Origin: a candidate division LCP-89 bacterium
GTDB taxonomy: Bacteria; Electryoneota; B3-LCP
Direction of reading: 5' to 3'
NCBI GenBank assembly: GCA_025774735.1
Contig: JALGZU010000030.1
Location: 1 to 14,112 of the forward strand
DNA length: 14,112 bases
Shown here piece by piece: positions 1 to 7,663 of the stretch. The notes beneath the pieces were generated by a model that was given only the letters and a program-made list of their open reading frames with translations, ran no database searches and was not told the DNA's origin. Numbering within the stretch: position 1 is the stretch's first letter; every line of letters starts with the position of its first letter. The position numbers were made by a program, and so were the translations under genes.

Positions 1-2424
1 GAGATACTTTTCTACCATTTTCGGTTTTAATTTTTGAACCTCGTAAAATAACTGAATGCCATCCATTTGAGGCATTTTCAAGTCGCTGATAACCAAGTCA
101 TAATCATTCTTCTTAACTTTTTCCAGGGCCTCGTGTCCGTTGGCTGCGGTGTCTCCCCGGTGGCCCATACTCCAAATGATCTCCAAGAAAAGATCCAACA
201 TTATGGGATCATCGTCCACAACAAGGATGCGCCGTTCTGAGGTTGAATTTTGGCTATCCTCGACCAATTCCTCAGCCTCCGGAGTTTTATCTGTGACGGG
301 AAGGCGAATTCGGAAGGTCGCCCCCTGTCCGGGTTGGCTGTCAACCTCAATGTGTCCTTCGTGGCTCGTGATCATCCCGTGAACCATACTCAATCCTAAT
401 CCAGTTCCCTCTCCCATCGGTTTTGTTGTAAAGAATGGATCAAAAATCCGTCCCATTATATCCCGGGACATTCCAGGGCCATCGTCTTGAATTTCCACAA
501 GCACCTTATGGCCTTCATTTCTTGTTCGAATACAGATTTTCCCACCTCTCTTCTTCGAGAGAATAGCCTGCTGGGCGTTTCTCAATAGGTTTAGGAAAAC
601 TTGTTGCATTTGGTGAAAGTCCACCAAACAGAAGGGAAGCTCGGTATCGAAGTCTATCTCCAAATCGATTCCGGCAGCCTGATATTGTTTTTCAACCATA
701 TCAAGAGTCTTCCGAAGGATGCCATTGAGGCCAAGGATCTTTCTTTCGGGTTGGGATTTTCTGGAAAAATCCAGCAAACTATTGACGATTTTCCTGCAAC
801 GTTCGGCGCAAGTTGAGACCCGTTCGAGGTCCAAGGATAGTTCCGGGTGAGTATTTTTTACCAACAGTAATTGGGAAAATCCCAAAACTCCACCTAACTG
901 GTTTCGAAGTTCATGAGCCACTGTTGCCACGACTTTGCCAATTGAGGAAAGCCGTTCAGCCTGAACGAGATCCAATTCATCCTGCTTTGGAGGCGAAACT
1001 TCCGAAGCGACTGCGATCAAGCCTTGACAAGAGTTTCCAGACTCCTCAAGAGAAGAAAATGACAGTCTGGCGTTGATAACTCCTCCACCTTTTTTGGAAA
1101 TGGATGCCTCCTCCTCTGTAAAGGATCCACCCTCTCGCAGCTTTTCTTTAATATTAGCAATGGGTTTCGCGGCGCTCCATAATACCCGCAATTCCCTCCC
1201 CATTATTTCTTCTTTTTTAAATCCGGTTTTTTTTGAACCCATCTGGTTGAAATCGATGATCCTGCCCTCGGAGTCAACCGCGAAGGCCAGAGTGGGTAGG
1301 TTTTGGAAAAACCGCCGAAATTGTTCCCCTTTCTTCCTATATCTCTCGGTTTCATTCTTAACCTGACTGTGGAGTAAGGAATTTCTTAACACATTCGCAA
1401 CCGCGGAAGCTACCATCGTGGTGAAGTGGATTTCACGAGCGGTGAAGGATTTCCTCCCTCGAGAAGCTTTCAGACACAAAGTGCCGTAAACCTCTTCACC
1501 ATGGCAAAGCGGTAAAACGAGAAGAGTTCGATATCCCAGACCGAGTAAGGTCTCCCGAACAGATTCCATCAAAGGGCTCTTTTCAACATTGGAAATGATC
1601 ACTGGATCCTTGGTCTTCAACGCCTCCTGGATCTCGGGATATTTCCCAATTTCCAGTGGCAGTCTCCGAATCTTTGGATCGTCACTCGAGGCCAGGACGA
1701 AACATCTTTCCGGATCTTCTTCCTTCAAAATGACGGAAACCCTCAGGGCGTCAAGTGAATCAGCTACATGGACTGTAATGGTTCGGAGAATAGTGTGGAA
1801 ATCGAGCGTCGAAGTCGTCGCCTGCATAATATTCAAAAGTGTTCGAAAGTCATCCCGTTCTTGATGAATTTGAGCCACCCGGCCATGCTTTCGACGATCC
1901 ACGATGGCGGAGAGGCCATAGTACAAGGCCACCATCATATAGAATGGAATCAGGAGTGGTGGCGGAAGTCCTCCTAGATTGTCCAGCGAAGAATTCCACT
2001 CGAAAAACGGGAAAAAGCTGATCAAGATTACCGCTAGCGAGCCCACAACCATTTTCGGAATACTCTCGGTGAGGGCAATGACAAGAATTAAAATGAAAAA
2101 GGAAAGAATCAATCTCGGAGTTGAAAGACCTGCAACTGATAGAACGAACAAAAACAGGAAAGTGTCTGCGATGACGATCCAGAGACCGAAAGTTTTCTTT
2201 GTTTGGAGAATCAGAGATTTTCGAGACAATAAAACATGGGTGAGGAGGAACGCCAGGAGAACTCCCCACCCCGCCGCCTGAGCAACAGCCCCCTCTCGGG
2301 TTAGAAGTAGAAGTCCTGTCGCCGCGGCGAACAAACCCGCTCTCACCAGAAGAAAGGATTTTTCTCCCGACAGGAAAAAGGGCAGGTCAATGAGACTTGG
2401 CGTCTTTAAAAATCTTCTCATCAT
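1..2424 (-). CDS. Membrane-bound GAF-PAS hybrid sensor histidine kinase with receiver domain (3' end outside window)
   Basis: A signal-transduction kinase that should autophosphorylate on histidine and pass phosphate to its own receiver. The frame is open for 808 codons from 2424 to the window edge. I read about six hydrophobic segments (residues ~20-180), a GAF-like region (~195-345), a PAS domain (~365-475, with RIIDFNQMG), HisKA with VAHELRNQLGG (phosphoacceptor His504), HATPase with N-box NLLRNAQQA, DDGPGM and the G-box GEGTGLGLS (671-679), then a receiver with VVDDDP and the phosphoacceptor Asp781 in ISDLKMPQMDG. The receiver continues past the edge. The start is set by GGGAGG at 2430-2435, 5-8 nt before the tandem ATGs at 2424 and 2421. 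Kinase core order is NtrB-like. The input signal is unknown; a membrane or intracellular ligand through GAF/PAS is inference. Confidence 0.95.
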   Translation of the reverse strand, partial: MMRRFLKTPSLIDLPFFLSGEKSFLLVRAGLFAAATGLLLLTREGAVAQAAGWGVLLAFLLTHVLLSRKSLILQTKKTFGLWIVIADTFLFLFVLSVAGLSTPRLILSFFILILVIALTESIPKMVVGSLAVILISFFPFFEWNSSLDNLGGLPPPLLIPFYMMVALYYGLSAIVDRRKHGRVAQIHQERDDFRTLLNIMQATTSTLDFHTILRTITVHVADSLDALRVSVILKEEDPERCFVLASSDDPKIRRLPLEIGKYPEIQEALKTKDPVIISNVEKSPLMESVRETLLGLGYRTLLVLPLCHGEEVYGTLCLKASRGRKSFTAREIHFTTMVASAVANVLRNSLLHSQVKNETERYRKKGEQFRRFFQNLPTLAFAVDSEGRIIDFNQMGSKKTGFKKEEIMGRELRVLWSAAKPIANIKEKLREGGSFTEEEASISKKGGGVINARLSFSSLEESGNSCQGLIAVASEVSPPKQDELDLVQAERLSSIGKVVATVAHELRNQLGGVLGFSQLLLVKNTHPELSLDLERVSTCAERCRKIVNSLLDFSRKSQPERKILGLNGILRKTLDMVEKQYQAAGIDLEIDFDTELPFCLVDFHQMQQVFLNLLRNAQQAILSKKRGGKICIRTRNEGHKVLVEIQDDGPGMSRDIMGRIFDPFFTTKPMGEGTGLGLSMVHGMITSHEGHIEVDSQPGQGATFRIRLPVTDKTPEAEELVEDSQNSTSERRILVVDDDPIMLDLFLEIIWSMGHRGDTAANGHEALEKVKKNDYDLVISDLKMPQMDGIQLFYEVQKLKPKMVEKYL

Positions 2425-2749
2425 CAAAACCTCCCATCAAACAGGCACCGAAGGAAATTTAGTCTCTAATCGTTTTCTTTCAAACAGATTTCACTTTCCC
2501 AGCGGATTTTCCTGTCGGGAGGGAGAATTTTTTGAATATGTCAAAGTATTGACAATGAGGTGGGAAAAATTCTCAGATTTTCTCAATACCTTCAATTCTT
2601 TTCGGCAAAAAAAAGCCCTTTCAAGTCCTGAGAAGGGTCCTTCCCTAATACCTGTTCCACTAGGGGTGCAAATTTTGGAGCCCTCCGATGAGACAGGGAT
2701 TTGGGTCATTATTGCGGGCTGGCAACCAGTACTCTAAATTCTCACCGTA
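2425..2749. other. Intergenic region upstream of the kinase
   Basis: No convincing gene. Reading toward the kinase (minus strand), there is a hairpin with a T-run at 2637-2607. A TTGTCA at 2555-2550 is followed 17 nt later by AAAAAT (2532-2527), and an overlapping TTGACA at 2544-2539 has no acceptable -10, so the kinase promoter is only weakly suggested. Plus- and minus-strand open frames crossing this stretch show no family resemblance and no good ribosome binding site. Confidence 0.4.
2607..2637 (-). terminator. Rho-independent terminator-like hairpin, minus strand
   Basis: On the minus strand CCCTTCTC (2637-2630) can pair with GAAAGGG (2622-2616) with one bulged base and a 7-nt loop, followed by C and eight T residues (2614-2607). 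It would stop minus-strand transcription arriving from the recombinase side and insulate the kinase. Its real role is inferred. Confidence 0.5.
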
Positions 2750-3001
2750 ATGGCTGGAGATCTGTACATCTTTCGACAGAACGGCAACCATCACCAAGTG
2801 GCTATCCGCACCCGAAGGATAGGAAACGATTGGATCGCCTCCGCCATCCTTCTTCCCAAGACCCCGAACGATCCTGAAGAAATCCTCCGGAGTGGGACCA
2901 ATCGGATTGCGGTTCAGGTTCGGTCGGAATATGAACGGGAGGCTGCCGACCGGATGGCTTTTATTCTTGAAACCGTGTACGGCTGCTCTCGGATGGGCTG
3001 A
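2750..3001 (+). CDS. Small hypothetical protein, 83 aa
   Basis: I do not recognise this protein. It begins MAGDLYIFRQNGN and has a soluble mixed alpha/beta composition, with charged stretches (IRTRRIGNDW, VRSEYEREAADRM) and no membrane segment or signal peptide. The ATG at 2750 is the only in-frame ATG after the stop at 2735-2737. No Shine-Dalgarno sequence is visible before it, which lowers confidence. It ends 22 nt before the next small gene, so the two may be co-transcribed. Both converge on the recombinase gene. The minus-strand frame across the same DNA is proline- and serine-rich and looks like a shadow. Confidence 0.5.
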   Translation: MAGDLYIFRQNGNHHQVAIRTRRIGNDWIASAILLPKTPNDPEEILRSGTNRIAVQVRSEYEREAADRMAFILETVYGCSRMG

Positions 3002-3023
3002 GATTCCAGGGGGATCGGAATCA

Positions 3024-3263
3024 ATGGGGGAAAACCCAAAAAAGGGAACCCCGATTGAGGCCACCGTCGAGGTGGAGCGGTTCGGTCGAGGACGCAATCG
3101 ATATGAAGCCCGGCCGGCGAGAATGTCCGTGGGAGGAAAACCCGTTTCATTTCAGGTGGAAGATTTCATCACCTACGGGTGGACCCGGCGCGGTGCCCAA
3201 AGACAATGCGTTCGAAAGGTAATCTCCTTCCTAAAAACACGGGCGAAGGAACTCGAGAAGTAG
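3024..3263 (+). CDS. Small basic hypothetical protein, 79 aa
   Basis: Unrecognised. The frame is open from 2892, but the upstream part (hydrophobic and Trp/Pro-rich) reads as a shadow of the preceding gene. I therefore place the start at ATG 3024, with GGGGGA about 9 nt upstream. The product begins MGENPKKGTPIEATVEVERF and is rich in Arg and Lys, ending in a basic helix (VRKVISFLKTRAKELEK). It has no membrane segment. The basic character could suit nucleic acid binding, which is only inference. It follows the 83-aa gene by 22 nt and ends 34 nt from the stop of the convergent recombinase. Confidence 0.5.
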   Translation: MGENPKKGTPIEATVEVERFGRGRNRYEARPARMSVGGKPVSFQVEDFITYGWTRRGAQRQCVRKVISFLKTRAKELEK

Positions 3264-3297
3264 TTTACGGTACGCCCCCCACTTCCAAGCTCCAACC

Positions 3298-3882
3298 TCA
3301 ACAGGAAAGGTTCCGGACCCTCTCCCACATCTCCTGGTCACTTGGATGCGTGTAAATCGTCGTCGTCAGCGGCGACACATGCCTCGCAAACCTCTGCGCC
3401 AGGAAAAGGTCTCTTGAGGCACGGTAGACGTTGGTTACAGCCGTATGCCTCAAGGCGTGGAAGGGATAGAGCCGATCAAATCCGGCCTTCACCTGCCAAG
3501 TTCGGAAGGCATACTGAATCCGCCTTTTTGAGATCCGAATTCTGGACTGAGAACAGAAGAGCGGATCCTCCGGCTGCAATCCCTCGCCCCTTTTGGCCTT
3601 GTAGGCCCAGAGCTTCCGAAACTTAGCCACCAAGGCGTCCGGCAGGAAAACATCGCCCTTTCGGCCACCCTTGGCGATTTCGGGGCGGATTCTGAGGCGA
3701 TGCCGGGTCTTTCCTTCCCCTGAATAGACGTCCCCGACATTCAGGCCAACAACCTCGGCAAGCCGTAGGCCGGTCCCCAAGGCCAGGGAGAAAATAAGGT
3801 GATCCCGGGGATTGCAAGCCGTCTCCTTCAGGATCGTCTTCTGCTCGTTTCTGGTTAGGGTTTGTGGGCTAAGGAAAGGCAT
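3298..3882 (-). CDS. Compact tyrosine recombinase (catalytic domain only)
   Basis: A site-specific DNA recombinase of the tyrosine (phage integrase) family. In 194 residues it holds the full catalytic set: Arg40 in GTGLRLAE, Lys71 in AKGGRKGD, the H-x-x-R box His142/Arg145 (HALRHTA), His168 (FARHVS) and nucleophile Tyr177 (TTIYTHP). The N-terminal SAM-like core-binding domain of ~300-400-aa integrases is missing. This looks natural rather than broken, because GGAGGAGG sits just before the ATG at 3882 and no related residues precede it. Its size matches the FimB/FimE-type invertases and other short recombinases. I saw no clear inverted-repeat switch or attachment pair nearby, so its substrate is unknown. 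It lacks the length and extra insert of an integron integrase. Confidence 0.88.
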   Translation of the reverse strand: MPFLSPQTLTRNEQKTILKETACNPRDHLIFSLALGTGLRLAEVVGLNVGDVYSGEGKTRHRLRIRPEIAKGGRKGDVFLPDALVAKFRKLWAYKAKRGEGLQPEDPLFCSQSRIRISKRRIQYAFRTWQVKAGFDRLYPFHALRHTAVTNVYRASRDLFLAQRFARHVSPLTTTIYTHPSDQEMWERVRNLSC

Positions 3883-4051
3883 TTATTCCTCCTCCTAGCC
3901 CCACAGGATGGCTCTAGCTATCGACAAGTCAAGAGGATTCTAACTGGGCGGCTCTCATTCTATATTTGAAAATTTAGCGAAATCCGAACCTCGATATTTG
4001 GGCCGGAGGCGCGCTACCGCGCCGTTCCTGACTGCTGTCTGCTGCTAGTAC

Positions 4052-4081
4052 TTGACAGTGCATAGTACTATGCACTACCCT
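4052..4081 (+). promoter_or_regulatory. Promoter and PadR operator: perfect 20-bp palindrome
   Basis: AGTGCATAGTACTATGCACT (4057-4076) is a perfect inverted repeat. It overlaps the last base of a TTGACA -35 box (4052-4057) and fills the spacer up to a weak -10, TACCCT (4076-4081). It lies 25 nt before the PadR gene. PadR proteins commonly repress their own operon through dyads of this kind, so this is very probably the autoregulatory operator. The exact -10 is uncertain. Confidence 0.75.
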
Positions 4082-4101
4082 GTACCCCTCGAGCGAGAAC
4101 T

Positions 4102-4446
4102 ATGGTCGAACTCAGCGATTGGAACGCTCAGATACGGCGAGGGCTGTTGGAACTCTGCATCCTGGGGCTCCTGGAGAAGAAGCCGAACTATGGATACGAG
4201 ATCGTCACACGACTGGCGCAAGCGCCCAACCTGGCGGCCAGCGAGGGCACTGTCTACCCACTGCTCCGCCGACTGCGCAAGCTCGGCTGGCTGGAAACCT
4301 CCTGGGAGGAATCAGACTCGGGACCGCCACGACAGTACTACCGGCTCAGCCCCAAGGGTCGTGGGTACCTGAAGGCGCTGCGCAGGGAATGGAACCAGTT
4401 GATTGCCTCCGTCGGAATCTGCATTGACGGCGGGAAGGAGAGGTAG
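4102..4446 (+). CDS. PadR family transcriptional regulator
   Basis: A 114-aa winged-helix repressor. Residues ~9-90 carry the PadR pattern: helix 1 with IRRGLLELCILGLLEKKPNYGYEI, then the recognition helix SEGTVYPLLRRLRKLGWLE and the wing ending in PRQYYRLSPKGRGYL. The C-terminal extension is short, so it belongs to the small PadR type (PadR-s2). The ATG at 4102 has only a weak upstream GAG-rich sequence. Its TAG overlaps the GTG of the next gene by one base (TAGTG), which indicates translational coupling. PadR genes paired with a HAAS membrane protein and a DUF4097 protein are a recurrent module, and autoregulation through the upstream palindrome is expected. The inducing signal is unknown. 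Confidence 0.92.
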   Translation: MVELSDWNAQIRRGLLELCILGLLEKKPNYGYEIVTRLAQAPNLAASEGTVYPLLRRLRKLGWLETSWEESDSGPPRQYYRLSPKGRGYLKALRREWNQLIASVGICIDGGKER

Positions 4447-5009
4447 TGTCACACCAAAATCCACTCGTACGTCGCTACCTGGAGCAACTCGACGCCGGGT
4501 TAGACGAAACACACATTCACGAGGATGAGCGCCAGGAAATCCTCAACGATATCGAGAGCCATCTCGCCGAAGCAATGCGGTCGGGCAGGGCACTCTCCGA
4601 CGCCATCACGAAACTCGGCCCGGCCGACGACTTGGCGAAGTCCTATTGCCTGGAGTTGACACTTAATCCACGGCACTTGGCGGATGGGTCGCCAGGAAGG
4701 CGGATTGTCGCCGCACTGACCCGGGCGGGCGCTTTGCTGGCCTCGACGCTTCTCACCATCGTCATGGGGAGTCTCAGTCTGGGCTTGCTTCTTGGAGGCT
4801 TCATCGCGGTGCTGGGAGGTCTCATTGCCCCCTTCCTGCCTTCCGATTGGCTCGACCCGACTTTGCGCGCCGGGCTTCCACAACTCGTGGTGATCGTCCT
4901 CGGCGTCATTCTCATGGCCGTTGGAATCCCCTCTTTCCGACTGGTCCATGTCATCCTGCGCTTTCTCATCAGAACAATCCGAAAGGATCTTAGGGGAGTA
5001 TCCAAATGA
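4446..5009 (+). CDS. HAAS-domain (DUF1700-like) membrane protein
   Basis: A 187-aa protein starting with GTG at 4446, overlapping the PadR stop. Residues ~5-70 form a helical cytosolic domain typical of the HAAS signalling family (RYLEQLDAGL, HEDERQEILNDIESHLAEA, then LGPADDLAKSY). Two hydrophobic regions follow: ~90-132, Leu/Gly-rich and possibly two helices, and ~145-175. The tail is basic. In this family the HAAS domain is found beside PadR regulators and is thought to link membrane state to the regulator, but no mechanism can be shown here. Its TGA overlaps the next ATG (ATGA at 5006-5009), so the three genes form one tightly coupled operon. Confidence 0.85.
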   Translation: MSHQNPLVRRYLEQLDAGLDETHIHEDERQEILNDIESHLAEAMRSGRALSDAITKLGPADDLAKSYCLELTLNPRHLADGSPGRRIVAALTRAGALLASTLLTIVMGSLSLGLLLGGFIAVLGGLIAPFLPSDWLDPTLRAGLPQLVVIVLGVILMAVGIPSFRLVHVILRFLIRTIRKDLRGVSK

Positions 5010-5806
5010 ACACCTCATCCGGTTTCAGCGTCCGACATCGATTCCCGGCCCGGATCACCAAAACCATCGCCCTCGGGCTCCTGCTCATTTCCATGCCGGC
5101 CACACCCCTCTTCGCCAAGGAGCGTGTGCTGCACGAGGAGCTTGCGGCCGAGCAGATCGACGCCATCGTGCTCACCGGAGGCAATGGCTCGGCGCGCATC
5201 TTGGTAGGAGACGAGGACATAATCAAGATCCGTGTCGAAGTCCGTCCCGAGAAGTGGTCGGACAACGAGCCATGGCAAAAAATCAAGGATTGGTTCTTGT
5301 CCTCGGCTTACGAAGATATGGACGATCTCATGGACGCGATCCGTTTGGATGCGGACCCGTCCCAAAGGGGCAAGCTCAAGCTCGGTCTCACACCACCGGT
5401 ACGTACCCGCGAATCGAAGGTGCGTGAAGACTGGCAGATCACGGTGCCGGAGCGACTCTCGGTCAAACTCAAGATGTCGCACGCGACGGCGGAGATCCAA
5501 GGCGTTGCGGGAGGTGTCGACATCTCGCTGGGAAACGGCTCGGCCGACGTGGATGTGCCCGGTGGTGATCTGGATGTCGCGCTGTTGGTCGGGAAAGCCC
5601 AGGTGCGTACCGGGTCGGAATCAGTAGGCGAGCTTAGTGTTCAATCTCAGGTCGGCAATACACGTCTGTGGATGAAGGGAATGAAGGTGAAGTACCCCAA
5701 GCCGCCCGGGCCAGGGAGCCACGTATCGCTCTCGGGGAATGGTGAAGATGACATCAGTATCTTCGTCCAAGTCGGGGATGCCTCGTTGAGGGTCAACGAT
5801 CAGTGA
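5006..5806 (+). CDS. Exported DUF4097-like beta-repeat protein
   Basis: A 266-aa protein. Residues 1-~37 form a long signal peptide (basic N-region, hydrophobic LGLLLISMPATPLFA, cleavage probably after FA). The mature part carries the short beta-strand repeats of the DUF4097 adhesin-like fold: VLTGGNGSARILVGD near the N-terminus, then VKLKMSHATAEIQGVAGGVD, LGNGSADVDVPGGDLDV and LVGKAQVRTGSESVGEL, each ending in G-D or G-x-V turns. An insertion rich in Asp and Met (~88-120) interrupts the pattern. No catalytic motif is visible. The ATGA overlap with the HAAS gene ties it to the PadR operon, so it is probably the periplasmic or surface output of that module. Confidence 0.8.
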   Translation: MNTSSGFSVRHRFPARITKTIALGLLLISMPATPLFAKERVLHEELAAEQIDAIVLTGGNGSARILVGDEDIIKIRVEVRPEKWSDNEPWQKIKDWFLSSAYEDMDDLMDAIRLDADPSQRGKLKLGLTPPVRTRESKVREDWQITVPERLSVKLKMSHATAEIQGVAGGVDISLGNGSADVDVPGGDLDVALLVGKAQVRTGSESVGELSVQSQVGNTRLWMKGMKVKYPKPPGPGSHVSLSGNGEDDISIFVQVGDASLRVNDQ

Positions 5807-5925
5807 CGTTCGGAAATGGCCTTTCATGCGGGAGTTGTCCGCCTTGTTGGGAGTGAGATGCGATCACGAGAACGAATCGTGAAGGCAACACGAGCCACCG
5901 CGTGATCTGACGCGAGGAGGAAACG

Positions 5926-7200
5926 ATGCGATTTGCCCTCTTTTTTTTGAGGTTCTTGACCTTTGTCACCGTGACCGGATGCTACGCGGCGGATGACCTG
6001 ACGCGACCGTTGACCAAGACCGAGTGGGTGGAAGACCTACACTATCTAGCGCGCGAGCTGCCGAAGCGGCACGTTGACCCGTTCCGCGAACAAGACGAGG
6101 CGACGTTTCGCGAAGCCGTCAGAAACCTCGACTCGCGGCTGGACGAGTTGCAGGGCCACCAGATCCAGATCGAGCTGGGCCGGTTGGTGGCGATGATCGG
6201 GAAGGGCGACGGCCACACCGAGCTCTACCTTCCGCGAGAGGGACGCGGATTCCGGCGGCTTCCCGTCGCGCTGGCGCTGTTCGGCGACGAGCTGCGTGTT
6301 TACGCCTCCTTGCCGGACCACGAAGACCTGCTGGGGACTCGCGTCGTCACGATCGGTGGAATTGGCGCAGACGAGGCCTACCGACGCGTGCTGCCGTTAA
6401 TCGCCCACGACAACGAGGTCGAGTTCAAGCGGTCGGCGCCGATCTACCTGTCAATAACCGAAGTGCTTCACGCCATGGGCCTATCCGATGATCCGGCCCA
6501 CGCGATCATTGATTTCGAGGGCGCCGACGGTGCAATCGTCCAGCGGACCCTCGAGGGCCGACCCACCGAATCGCTGGCCGGTGCCGACTGGGTCAAGGCC
6601 CGCTCGGAGAGCGACACGCCATTGTACGCGCAGCGATTCGACGAGAATTACTGGTTCAAATGGCTGGAAAACAAACGCACCATCTACGTCTCCTACCGGC
6701 GCTGCCAGAACCAGAAAGACCGGCTCAGTATCAAGCGCTTTGCCCGCGAGCTGTTCGCCTTCGTCGACGAGCACCCGGTCGATCGTTTCGTGCTGGACCT
6801 GCGAAACAATCGCGGAGGCAACTACAATCTCAGCGATCCGCTAGTGAAAGGAATCCGTGAGAGCGAAAAGATCAATCGGCCCGGGAGCCTGTTCGTGATC
6901 CTTGGCCGCGAGAGTTTCTCTGCTGGGGTCGTCACGGCGATCCGCCTGAAACGCGAGACCGCCGCGCTACTCGTCGGTGAACCTCCCCGCAGCCGCCCCA
7001 ACGGCACGGAAAACTACGAGTGGATGCACCTACCGAACTCGCGCTTGCGTATCGATTATACCGATCGGCTAGCTGACCACTGGCCCGAGTTGGGCGACGC
7101 CCCGCTGGTTCCGATCGACGTGGCCGTGGAAAACTCGTTCGAGGACTACCGAACCGGACGCGATCAGGTCCTCGAAACGATCCTCGAGCACGGGCGCTGA
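5926..7200 (+). CDS. S41-family (C-terminal-processing-like) peptidase, putative lipoprotein
   Basis: A 424-aa protein with a lipoprotein signal peptide ending in VTGC (Cys19), so it is probably anchored in the outer membrane or periplasm. An N-terminal helical region includes the GDGHTEL motif (94-100). A PDZ-like middle section (~110-215) is weak. The C-terminal S41 core contains FVLDLRNNRGGN (288-299) and ESFSAGVVTA (329-338), with Ser332 as the likely nucleophile; the strand and Gly-rich turn order fit tail-specific proteases. A Lys base is not obvious in the canonical spot. GAGGAGG (5914-5920) lies 5 nt before the ATG. The gene follows the DUF4097 gene by 119 nt in the same direction, so co-transcription is possible but not shown. 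Confidence 0.85.
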   Translation: MRFALFFLRFLTFVTVTGCYAADDLTRPLTKTEWVEDLHYLARELPKRHVDPFREQDEATFREAVRNLDSRLDELQGHQIQIELGRLVAMIGKGDGHTELYLPREGRGFRRLPVALALFGDELRVYASLPDHEDLLGTRVVTIGGIGADEAYRRVLPLIAHDNEVEFKRSAPIYLSITEVLHAMGLSDDPAHAIIDFEGADGAIVQRTLEGRPTESLAGADWVKARSESDTPLYAQRFDENYWFKWLENKRTIYVSYRRCQNQKDRLSIKRFARELFAFVDEHPVDRFVLDLRNNRGGNYNLSDPLVKGIRESEKINRPGSLFVILGRESFSAGVVTAIRLKRETAALLVGEPPRSRPNGTENYEWMHLPNSRLRIDYTDRLADHWPELGDAPLVPIDVAVENSFEDYRTGRDQVLETILEHGR

Positions 7201-7332
7201 CTCGGATCGGACGATGCCGAAACGCCGTTCTCGCCGCCCTCATTGTGTGCGCGGTCGCCTTGTCGGGAGTTCATCTTCGCTGCCCCCTTCCCTATAGGTT
7301 TCCCAACGAGGTTATACTCTGCTAATAGATGG

Positions 7333-7352
7333 TGAAGTGGTTCACCGAGTTT
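7333..7352 (+). repeat. IS left terminal inverted repeat
   Basis: TGAAGTGGTTCACCGAGTTT pairs with the opposite end at 8957-8976 at about 15 of 20 positions, sharing AGTGGT, the CA and the CGA blocks. Confidence 0.7.
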
Positions 7353-7531
7353 AAACTCACCGAAGATCCTCACTTCGCCTTCACGATCGTTTCCAATTCC
7401 TTCCAGACGAATGGTTTATGTACCTGAAATTGTCGTTTCCCGGACAATCCCACCGATTTTTTCCGTCAAAACTGGGCTTGAAACGCACTTCGAGATTCAC
7501 CCTCGATACCAGAAACGATCTTCATGCAGGG
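7353..7531. other. IS non-coding left arm
   Basis: Between the left inverted repeat and the end of the extended transposase frame I see no gene. Open frames here are short and lack ribosome binding sites. The stretch is part of the IS by position. The 132 bp between S41 and the IS (7201-7332) also holds no gene. Confidence 0.5.
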
Positions 7532-7663
7532 TTAAGCGGCTTGATTCAATTCAACGATCGGGAGGTGCTTACGACCGGCTAGGTAGCTGACCTTCAGCCT
7601 CATAGGTCGGCCACGTTTACCTTTCACGGGGGCTTCAGGTGCAGCACAAGGAGACCAACTTGG

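Noticed and set aside
2892..3023. Extending the second small gene upstream to the first ATG of its frame
   Set aside because: The added residues are translated in an alternate frame of the preceding gene and look like a shadow; the ATG at 3024 has a better ribosome binding site.
1850..3150. Various 70-145 aa frames opposite or within the kinase and small-gene region
   Set aside because: They are shadows of the kinase or of the small genes, with no ribosome binding site and biased Pro/Ser/Arg composition.
3298..3882. Taking the tyrosine recombinase as the integron integrase for the cassette array
   Set aside because: It is far shorter than IntI, shows no IntI-specific insert, and lies over 8 kb from the array with unrelated genes in between.
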